A stretch of 36,913 bases of DNA from Nitrosospira multiformis (lineage in GTDB: Bacteria; Pseudomonadota; Gammaproteobacteria; Burkholderiales; Nitrosomonadaceae): the NCBI RefSeq assembly GCF_003050865.1, contig NZ_QAOK01000031.1, forward strand, positions 1 through 36,913, read 5' to 3'. Below the pieces are notes generated by a model. That model was not told the DNA's origin. It saw only the letters and a list, made by a program, of their open reading frames with translations, and made no database searches. Position numbers and translations under genes: made by a program. This document shows positions 1 to 6,413 of this stretch, piece after piece; position 1 is the stretch's first letter; every line of letters starts with the position of its first letter.

Positions 1-163
1 GAATTACCGCATGAGGGTCTTGGCTCAATGCGGTTGGAACGGTGTGATCAACCGTGTCTGATGAATGACCCATCCCCCGTTAATGGGAAAGAGCCTAAAG
101 TAGCAATATGGTAGCAATGAAGAAGGTTCTGGCTGCGCAACTTCTTGTAACCAACTGATTCGT

Positions 164-239
164 TGGCTCCCCGACCAGGGCTCGAACCTGGGACCTGCGG
201 ATTAACAGTCCGTCGCTCTACCGACTGAGCTATCGGGGA
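164..239 (-). tRNA. tRNA-Asn (anticodon GTT)
   Basis: The minus strand folds as a complete 76-nt cloverleaf with the CCA end encoded. The 7-bp acceptor stem pairs TCCCCGA with TCGGGGA, followed by a G discriminator base and CCA at 166-164. The anticodon loop reads CTGTTAA with GTT at 206-204, which decodes Asn. The T-arm carries the usual GGTTCGAGCC. Just beyond the 3' end a short inverted repeat (CCAAC/GTTGG) overlaps the CCA. No repeat of the tRNA 3' end was seen elsewhere in the window, so there is no sign of an integrated island using it. Confidence 0.97.
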
Positions 240-561
240 ATTGGAGAGGTGCATATACTAATAGCTTAAGCCAAGCTGGTCAATCAGGAGGGACGAGTTA
301 TTGGGCTTGACAGGAGCCATTAAGGCTGATGGAACTGAAATGCCGTGGCCTTGTATCTCAACAAAAGGGGGAAATCGACTTGCAAGTAGCGCGGCTCAGA
401 AAAGTTATGCCGGCCCCCTAGTACAGACCACTTCTTGCTCGTCCAACATTAAATTTCCCGTAAGGGATCACGTTTAATGTTGGACGATCCATTTAATGAA
501 GTATTTTATTTTGTTTGCGGGATTTACCAGCGCTTATGCGCCGGTAAATTTTCTGAAGCGA
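240..561. other. Intergenic region with a long inverted repeat, otherwise empty
   Basis: Between the tRNA and the small lipoprotein gene no credible reading frame was found. The only clear structure is the 15-bp perfect inverted repeat listed separately at 439-487. Confidence 0.5.
439..487. repeat. 15-bp perfect inverted repeat, possible terminator
   Basis: The arms at 439-453 and 473-487 (TCGTCCAACATTAAA and its exact complement) enclose a 19-nt spacer that itself contains a small TCCCGTAAGGGA hairpin. It lies about 75 bp past the stop of the minus-strand lipoprotein gene and could end its transcript, but there is no clear T-run after the stem. A regulatory cruciform or a remnant mobile-element end is also possible. 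Confidence 0.5.
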
Positions 562-711
562 TCAATAATTTCTCTCCGGATCTTTCTCGGGCACGACAAT
601 AATTTTTTCCTTTTCCTTTTCTTTTTCTTTTTCTGCAGGACGCTCTACGGACACACAGCCCGTGATTTGAGCGAGCAATAACGTCGCTATAAACAATTTT
701 AGTATTTTCAT
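562..711 (-). CDS. Small lipoprotein with a Lys-Glu repeat, 49 aa
   Basis: This short frame starts with ATG at 711-709, has AAAGGA about 10 bases upstream, and ends with TGA at 564-562. The protein opens with MKILKLF, a hydrophobic stretch, and a lipobox-like ITGC with the cysteine at residue 19, so it should be lipidated and anchored in a membrane. The mature part is only about 30 residues and contains five Glu-Lys pairs in a row (residues 27-36), then IIVVPEKDPERNY. No family is recognised. The DNA of the repeat is a purine run (GAAAAA units) prone to slippage, so its length may vary between strains. The signal peptide, lipobox and ribosome binding site together make it a believable gene. 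Confidence 0.6.
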   Translation of the reverse strand: MKILKLFIATLLLAQITGCVSVERPAEKEKEKEKEKIIVVPEKDPERNY

Positions 712-1287
712 AGGGAATGATCCTTTTGTAATTCGGCATGAAGTAAATGGGCCGAATTATTACAATAGGCTAAAGCTGTAATCAAAGCCGTTCGTTAGCA
801 CACATTATTGACGAACAAGTTTTCTTTGTATCCGTCCGAGAACCAGCGGAAGAACATATCTACCGGGAAGATTTCTCTTGACATTTAGAATAATCCACAG
901 TTACGTTCTGAGTTCAGGGCCGAAAATTGCCGTGCTCTTCGGAGGTTGCAGTAAAGCTTGACTTTATTTTAATTTATTGATAGTAAAGCCTTTTTAGAAA
1001 TGTTCAAAAAATAGCCAGACAAGAAAAAGCTGTTACAGGAGGGCGACTTACTCTTCCTTTCATCAGCTTATCAACAAACTTATCCACAGCAATTGTGGAA
1101 AATAAAACGCCTGATTTAACGGTGTCAGGAAATGCAAAAGGTGCTGCATACGGGGGAATTCAGACGAACACTTGCGCATCAGGAATCCTTGTCATTTTCG
1201 CTTGCTTCAGCATTCAGGATTCCTGATTGAAAGACGCTTCTTGAAGCCTGGTCAAAGCATCAAACAGTATTAAACGTCCGTCTGTTT
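712..1287. other. AT-rich intergenic region holding DnaA-box element copy 1
   Basis: No gene is supported here. The region holds the first copy of the DnaA-box element (891-1102). It also has CTTGACA at about 877-883, just before the first box, which could act as a -35 element but has no good -10 partner. Confidence 0.5.
891..1102. repeat. DnaA-box-like element, copy 1
   Basis: This stretch contains TAATCCACA (891-899), TTATCAACA (1068-1076), the perfect consensus box TTATCCACA (1080-1088) and, inverted, TGTGGAAAA (1094-1102). The last two form an imperfect inverted repeat. The region between is AT-rich. The same boxes in the same order and nearly the same spacing recur at 3226-3433. The box sequence matches the DnaA consensus TTATNCACA; whether DnaA binds here, and why, is inference. 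Confidence 0.6.
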
Positions 1288-1506
1288 CTACCGTACGGGC
1301 TTTTCATACTCCTCTTGCCGCAATGCCGCTTCCACGACTTCCTTGGCCTCCACGATGTTCTTTACGTGCGACAGATCGATTCCCGGATTGGGATAGCTAT
1401 GCCAGAAAGAAAACCCTGCGGTCGTGATCCACAATAACCCTCTTACATGCTGTTCTACGAATACCTCCTGATGATGCTCATCAACTATCTTCCATTCAAT
1501 ATCCAT
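1288..1506 (-). CDS. Hypothetical protein, 72 aa
   Basis: The chosen start is the ATG at 1506-1504, because GGAGGAG sits 8 bases before it; an upstream ATG at 1551 in the same frame has no such site. The protein (MDIEWKIVDEHHQ...) is acidic and soluble, with no signal peptide or membrane segment. The first half is aromatic-rich (WITTAGFSFWHSYP) and the second half is a likely helix rich in Glu, Ala and Val. No family was recognised. It stands alone, divergent from the haloperoxidase gene downstream and next to the DnaA-box element. Confidence 0.6.
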   Translation of the reverse strand: MDIEWKIVDEHHQEVFVEQHVRGLLWITTAGFSFWHSYPNPGIDLSHVKNIVEAKEVVEAALRQEEYEKPVR

Positions 1507-1830
1507 CGTTAAGACTCCTCCGCATCTGGAAATGTTAATATAACTGATCAAACTCAGACTGTAGCAGTTATACTTTCATACTAATACCAATTGCTTCATT
1601 CTGCACTCGTCCTGAGGCCCCCAGCACTAATTGAGTGAATGCCTGCAAGCGCTGGTTAGCCGGCAAAACCAGAAATACTACGAGCGATGTTCGTTTTCCT
1701 CAATCTCCCGCCTGTTTCATAGTCCGTTGCCCTATCGGGATAACGTTCAGCAGCATGCACCTCGGCAGGAAGGGGCTTTTATGCCGATTGATATATCCTA
1801 TCCTGCCCAATCGTCAGCAAGGAAAAAACA
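1507..1830. other. Divergent intergenic region
   Basis: This 324-bp space separates the 72-aa gene (leftward) from the haloperoxidase gene (rightward) and should hold both promoters. Short frames inside it overlap the haloperoxidase start and have no ribosome binding site. No clear promoter or operator was identified. Confidence 0.4.
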
Positions 1831-3066
1831 ATGACTCAAGATGTAAAGAAAAATCGGTTACTGGTATTGGCAATAGTCGTTATACCTATTCTTGTCAGTT
1901 CCGCAGCGCGAGCCGACGCAGTAACGCACTGGAACCGCGTGGCAGGCGATATTATCGTGGACTCGGGATTGGGCCCGCTACCGGCAGATCGTGCTCTCGC
2001 GATCGTGCAAACCGCGGTATATGAGGCAACAAACGCAATTACCCAGCAATATCCGGCCAGTGATCTCAAGCTGAAAGGCAAGCCGGAAGCCTCGGTTGAG
2101 GCCGCCATTGCAGCGGCAAATCGCGCTACGCTTACAGCCCTGGTACCGGCGCAACGGACAGCTATTGATACTGCCTATCGCCAGGCGCTCACCGCCATCC
2201 CGGACGACATCGCAAGAAGCGATGGTCTTGCGATTGGCGAAAAAGCCGCAGCGGGAATTCTGTCGCAGCGGGCACAGGACGGTGCCGATGCAGGAGAATC
2301 ATATCGCCCGCGCACCTCTCCCGGAGTCTATGTGCCTACTGTAATACCGGAAGCGCCGCACTGGTTGCAGATCAAGCCCTGGCTTATGGACAATCCTGCT
2401 CAATTTCGTCCCGGCCCTCCTCCCCAACTGGAAAGCGAGCTATGGGCACGCGACTATAATGAAGTCAAAGCGCTGGGCGGGAAGCACAGCCAGCGCACTG
2501 CTGCCCAGACCGAAATTGCCCGTTTTTGGGAAGAAGTAATGCCTCCGATCTACCATGGAGTGATGCGTTCGGTTGCCGAAGCACCGGGAAGGGAGATCAC
2601 CCGAAATGCGCGCCTCTTTGCAGCGGCAACCCAGGCTTCGACCGATGCGCTTATAGCGGTATTCGACGCCAAGTATCATTACGGCTTCTGGCGCCCGGTC
2701 ACTGCCATCCGCAATGGCGATCTTGATGGAAACAACGCCACGGAACGGGATCCTTCATGGGTTCCCTTTATCGACACACCCATGCATCCTGAGTACCCGT
2801 GTGCCCACTGCATCGTCGCAGGCGCGGTAGGAACAGTACTGAAAGCAGAGATCGGTGCAGAACCCGTGCCGCCTCTGGCTACTACCAGTCGCGCGGCGGG
2901 CGGCGTGATGCGCAGTTGGAAAAATATCGATGAGGTCATCCAGGAGGTAGCCAACGCACGCATATATGATGGAGTGCATTATCGCAACTCCGGCGAGGTA
3001 GGCACCGCCATGGGCAGGCGAATTGCCGAACTGGCAGTCATGAAATATTTCCGCACTGACCAGTAA
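1831..3066 (+). CDS. Secreted vanadium-dependent haloperoxidase-like protein (PAP2 superfamily)
   Basis: The 411-residue protein starts at ATG 1831 with AAGGAA just upstream and has a Sec signal peptide (basic start, hydrophobic 10-22, cleavage near ARADA at 26-30). The C-terminal half has the vanadium chloroperoxidase/acid phosphatase layout: K281 and R288-P289 in KYHYGFWRP, then HPEYPCAHC at 319-327, then R377 and H383 in ARIYDGVHY. In the family these bind vanadate or phosphate, and the second histidine is the axial ligand. The usual PSGH of the middle box is PCAHC here, as in bacterial vanadium haloperoxidase relatives with variant centres. It should act in the periplasm; whether it oxidises halide or is a phosphatase cannot be told. 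It appears to be a single-gene unit, flanked by the two DnaA-box elements. Confidence 0.88.
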   Translation: MTQDVKKNRLLVLAIVVIPILVSSAARADAVTHWNRVAGDIIVDSGLGPLPADRALAIVQTAVYEATNAITQQYPASDLKLKGKPEASVEAAIAAANRATLTALVPAQRTAIDTAYRQALTAIPDDIARSDGLAIGEKAAAGILSQRAQDGADAGESYRPRTSPGVYVPTVIPEAPHWLQIKPWLMDNPAQFRPGPPPQLESELWARDYNEVKALGGKHSQRTAAQTEIARFWEEVMPPIYHGVMRSVAEAPGREITRNARLFAAATQASTDALIAVFDAKYHYGFWRPVTAIRNGDLDGNNATERDPSWVPFIDTPMHPEYPCAHCIVAGAVGTVLKAEIGAEPVPPLATTSRAAGGVMRSWKNIDEVIQEVANARIYDGVHYRNSGEVGTAMGRRIAELAVMKYFRTDQ

Positions 3067-3614
3067 GCTTTTATGTGCCCTCAGAAACTCTCCCTGAGCG
3101 CCCGCCTTGCGCACGGCGCTCACGGTCCCCGTGCGATTTCGTGCCGGCGCCTTTCCACATTCGAGACGATATCAGCCACAGTAAATGAGGCAGTCAGTGT
3201 TGAAAATGGGCTTGACAAATTGAAGTAATCCACAACGTCACAAAAGTCCCATATCTTCGAAAAATCTCTTTTTCAAAACTTCCAGTATATAAAGCTTATT
3301 TATAAGCAACTGAAAATAAATATGTTTTTTTGAAGACAAAAAATGGCCGAATAAAAAAATCCGTTACGAAGACGTTACTTACCGATTGTGCTCATACCTT
3401 ATCAACAAAGTTATCCACAGTTATTGTGGAAAACAAAATCCTTGACAGGCATGAGTGAAAGGGCCATGAAATCGGCAATAAATGACGAAATGAACATGTC
3501 GGGGAACAAAAGCGTCCGGAGTGATGCCTAAAAATTTTATGGCGACGTTTTGCCGTTTGTTGTTTGAGTGTAAGCGTGTAGCGGGTTGTTCTAACGGACT
3601 TTAGGAGGTCGAAC
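3067..3614. other. Intergenic region holding DnaA-box element copy 2
   Basis: No gene is supported. The region is AT-rich from about 3240 to 3400 and contains the second DnaA-box element. A CTTGACA at about 3211-3217 precedes the first box, as in copy 1. Confidence 0.5.
3226..3433. repeat. DnaA-box-like element, copy 2
   Basis: The boxes are TAATCCACA (3226-3234), TTATCAACA (3399-3407), TTATCCACA (3411-3419) and inverted TGTGGAAAA (3425-3433). The order is that of copy 1, and the distance from first to second box is 173 bp against 177 bp in copy 1. The AT-rich stretch between also aligns in part (AAAAAATGGCC against AAAAAATAGCC, then a GTTAC and an ACTTAC). The copies are direct repeats about 2.3 kb apart and clearly diverged. 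Confidence 0.6.
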
Positions 3615-3812
3615 GTGAAACAGCATGTCACTTTGCACAAATACATCCTTTTTTCTGACTTGCTCGATAAAGGAGCCGAAATTTTTACCAAGAAAAAACT
3701 CGAACATTCTCGATCGAAGGCCGATGCACCTGATAGCATGGGAAAAAATTCGCCAGTTCCAAAGTCTGTCAGCAGATCAAAATCTCCCCAGGAAAGAAAA
3801 GAAAAAGTTTAG
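3615..3812 (+). CDS. Small basic hypothetical protein, 65 aa (GTG start)
   Basis: A strong ribosome binding site, AGGAGGT at 3603-3609, lies 5 bases before the GTG at 3615-3617, which is the main reason to call this gene. The product begins MKQHVTLHKYILF, has a short amphipathic N-terminal part, and becomes very rich in Lys, Ser, Arg and Pro after residue 25 with a disordered tail. There is no signal peptide. No family was recognised. It follows the second DnaA-box element by about 180 bp. A nucleic-acid-binding role would fit the charge but is only a guess. Confidence 0.5.
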   Translation: MKQHVTLHKYILFSDLLDKGAEIFTKKKLEHSRSKADAPDSMGKNSPVPKSVSRSKSPQERKEKV

Positions 3813-3958
3813 CAGTTCAAAAACTCAGGAATGCAGCGGCAGCGCCTGTTCCCGCAGCTGTTCCATACGCAACAGCAATGGCAGCGCATCTGGACTGTCA
3901 CATGAAAAGTGAAGTCCGGTTGAGGAACTTCAAAGATTCGAGCAGCAGATCTTATATT

Positions 3959-5395
3959 CTATGTTACGCGGACATTCTTGAATTGCCAGGGGTCATCCCT
4001 GTCGATATCCTCGTCAAATAACCATCCTCGATCCTGCAACGGAGTCCAGCCCGAATAGACCCCTACAAGCTCTCCGAGATAAGGCCTGGCTACCTCCAGG
4101 ACAAGCTCGTGGTCGATTACTTCAGGTTCCACCACCCCCGATCTGGGATTCTGCAGAGCCCATATCATCCCGGCAAGAATGCCAGCCACGACCTGCAAGC
4201 TGGTAGCGCTATTGAACCGTGCAAGTCGGCGTGCTTCCCGTATAGATAACCGGGAACCATACCAGTAAGCGCATTTTGCATGGCCCATGAGCAATACGCC
4301 AAGCTCGTCCGTTCCCTCCACCAGTTCATCCCGAAGAATGCGCTTTTTCGCCTGTACCTGCCAATTTCTGCCTGCCAGTTCGTGAACTGAAAGTACAGCA
4401 TCGTCACAGGGAAGATAAGCGTAATGCACCGTCGGGCGGTAAATTACTTCTCCCTTTTCTCTCAATGTCAGGTGGTCGGCTATCGAAATGGATTCGTTAT
4501 GGGTTATCAGAAAACCATGATACGGTCCGCCGAGGGGTGTCCAGCTCCGCACGCGGGTAGAGGCGCCGGGGCGGCTGAGATAGATGGCGGCATCACATCC
4601 GAATCCATGGTGCGCCCCATCCACCGGCCAATGGCGTTCATGACTGCCCCATCCCAGTTCCGATGGCTGAAGACCTTCCCCGACAAAACCATCCACCGAC
4701 CAGGTGTTGACAAACTCATCGGGCTGTTTGCGTTGGGAAGCAACCTGGGTATCACGCTCTGCAATGTGGATTGCTCTTATGTTGAGCCGATGCGCAAGTT
4801 GCGCCCATTCGCAGGAGTTTGCCGGTTTTTTCACTGCCATGCCGGTGTCAGCAGCAATGTTCAGTAATGCCTGTTTCGCAAACGTCGAGGCAAGCCCCGG
4901 ATTCGCGCCATGCGACAGAAGCGCGGTGGGTCCTCCCCGCTTTTCCCGCGCAAAAGTGAGCGCTTGCTCACGCAATGCATAATTGGAACGCAAAGACGGG
5001 GAAACGGATTGGTCAACATATCCGCCGGCCCAGGGTTCGATGCAAGTATCCAGATACAATGCGCCTCGCCGCCAGCACAATTCCATCAGGGCAAGGCTGG
5101 AAACGTCTACTGCGAGATTAAGCAGAAAATCTCCCTCATCGAGCCAGGGCTCCAACACAGCAAGATAATTTTCCTCGTTCAGCGAATGGTGCATGAATAA
5201 GACGCCAAAATGGCGTGCGATGTCGCCGCCATGTTCATCAGCCGTAATTATCCTTACCTGATCCGGACGCATCTCGATATTCTGAAACAGTAACGAAAGC
5301 AAAGCCTGGCCTACGCTGCCAAAACCCACTATTATCAAATTCCCCTGCAAATGCGCGTGTTTGGTATTTGCCTGCTTGTGTGCTTTCATTTCCAT
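3959..5395 (-). CDS. hss: Homospermidine synthase
   Basis: The 478-residue product matches bacterial homospermidine synthase in length and layout. The enzyme (EC 2.5.1.44) makes the polyamine homospermidine from putrescine, using NAD as a hydride carrier, in the cytoplasm. The N-terminal Rossmann motif GFGSVGQ is at residues 24-30 after a hydrophobic strand. The family-typical stretches LDTCIEPWAGGY, LSHGANPGLAS, THNESISIADHL and NSATSLQVVAG are all visible. The start ATG at 5395 has a very strong GGAGGAGGG about 12 bases upstream; a second ATG two codons on is also possible. No neighbouring gene is co-directed and close, so it is probably transcribed alone. Confidence 0.95.
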   Translation of the reverse strand: MEMKAHKQANTKHAHLQGNLIIVGFGSVGQALLSLLFQNIEMRPDQVRIITADEHGGDIARHFGVLFMHHSLNEENYLAVLEPWLDEGDFLLNLAVDVSSLALMELCWRRGALYLDTCIEPWAGGYVDQSVSPSLRSNYALREQALTFAREKRGGPTALLSHGANPGLASTFAKQALLNIAADTGMAVKKPANSCEWAQLAHRLNIRAIHIAERDTQVASQRKQPDEFVNTWSVDGFVGEGLQPSELGWGSHERHWPVDGAHHGFGCDAAIYLSRPGASTRVRSWTPLGGPYHGFLITHNESISIADHLTLREKGEVIYRPTVHYAYLPCDDAVLSVHELAGRNWQVQAKKRILRDELVEGTDELGVLLMGHAKCAYWYGSRLSIREARRLARFNSATSLQVVAGILAGMIWALQNPRSGVVEPEVIDHELVLEVARPYLGELVGVYSGWTPLQDRGWLFDEDIDRDDPWQFKNVRVT

Positions 5396-5933
5396 ATCGA
5401 AATTAACCCTCCTCCTTATTGCCGGTCACTGCCATCACTGCCTTTTCCAGTTGTCAATCAGTTTTGTCCCATAACTTCCCGATTTCGATCCACGTATCAT
5501 CCACACTGATATTTATCGCAGGTAGAATCCTTTGTCGCAGACAGGCTCACTGAGATGGCGTAGATCCCTGCCCGTACTCACGCTCCATCCTTTCCACTCT
5601 TAGCTGCCGCCAGACCAGGATTGCGAACGTCCTGGCAAATACTCCTCCTACCAGTCTTTCCGGCATGGATTTCCCTCGATCAGGAACTGGTGGAGTCGAA
5701 CAATGGTCAAACCATTATTTTAATATACCCTTCAAATTGCATGTGACCCTGCCGGAGCCGGATGTGACCTTGTCATCGTACCTCGTACCAAGGGTAACCG
5801 GTAACGCAAGTAAAATGGAGGTAAAAGGGTCGGTTCGAATGCAAGGGTGTTATGTTGTTTCATTTTTATTGTTATTTATGGATGCGGCAGCTTTTGAACT
5901 GATTCACCTTATTGAGACTTAAGGAAAAGTGCT
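5396..5933. other. Divergent intergenic region, no supported gene
   Basis: This 538-bp space between hss (leftward) and the histidine-rich gene (rightward) should contain both promoters. An 85-codon frame at 5665-5922 has no ribosome binding site and no recognisable features. Nothing else stands out. Confidence 0.4.
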
Positions 5934-6296
5934 ATGACGAATTCTAATTGTATCCTGCCACAGCATGAAAATCATACCCATCCCCACGGCCCGGAATGCG
6001 GCCACACTGGCGTAGCGCATGATGACCATGTCTGCTACCTTCATGATGGCCATCTGCATTACCCGCACGGCAATCATATCGATGAGCATGTCATAGACGT
6101 CGGCGAGACCAATCCCCAGGACTGTACTCCGGGACATGAATGCGAAGGTCACGCGCAAGGCCATGTACACGGCCCCGACTGCGGACACGAAGCCGTGCCT
6201 CACGGAGACCATGTGGATTATCTGGTCGGGGGCCATCTTCACTATCCCCATGATGACCATTGCGACGATCATGGTCCGGTGAAGACATTGGGGTGA
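5934..6296 (+). CDS. Histidine-rich metal-binding protein with two repeats
   Basis: The 120-residue protein starts at ATG 5934 with AAGGAA 8 bases upstream. About a quarter of its residues are His, with many Asp, Cys and Gly. It holds two copies of a ~35-residue unit, at about 16-52 and 77-113, each with HGP(E/D)CGH, then HxDHVxYL, then GHLHYPH and a His/Asp tail. The units are 61 residues apart. Such repeats usually bind Zn, Ni or Cu. There is no signal peptide or membrane segment, so it is likely a cytoplasmic metal buffer or chaperone. Similar short His-rich proteins occur near metal transporters, but none is adjacent here. No metal-regulator operator was recognised upstream. Confidence 0.85.
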   Translation: MTNSNCILPQHENHTHPHGPECGHTGVAHDDHVCYLHDGHLHYPHGNHIDEHVIDVGETNPQDCTPGHECEGHAQGHVHGPDCGHEAVPHGDHVDYLVGGHLHYPHDDHCDDHGPVKTLG

Positions 6297-6413
6297 TCCT
6301 GTCTCCAGGCACTCCTTCGGAGAACTTCCTCAAGCCGAAGAGGTTGACCGGTTTAGGAAAGGGTCTAAGGCTAAGGGAAGGGCAGTGTATTGCTTGCGCG
6401 AGAGGTATTCCGC

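Noticed and set aside
164-239. tRNA-Asn as an integration site of a genomic island
   Set aside because: No integrase gene nearby and no repeat of the tRNA 3' end was seen in the window; the recombinase-like domain at 6414 belongs to a membrane protein and lacks catalytic residues.
891-1102. Chromosome origin (oriC)
   Set aside because: There are only a few boxes, no dnaA, dnaN, gyrB or rpmH in the window, and a second similar copy 2.3 kb away; a dispersed element is more likely.
5665-5922. 85-codon plus-strand frame between hss and the His-rich gene
   Set aside because: No ribosome binding site, mixed composition, no domain.
5919-6272. Methionine- and valine-rich minus-strand frame opposite the His-rich gene
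   Set aside because: It arises from the complement of CAT/GAC codons in the plus-strand repeats; no independent support.
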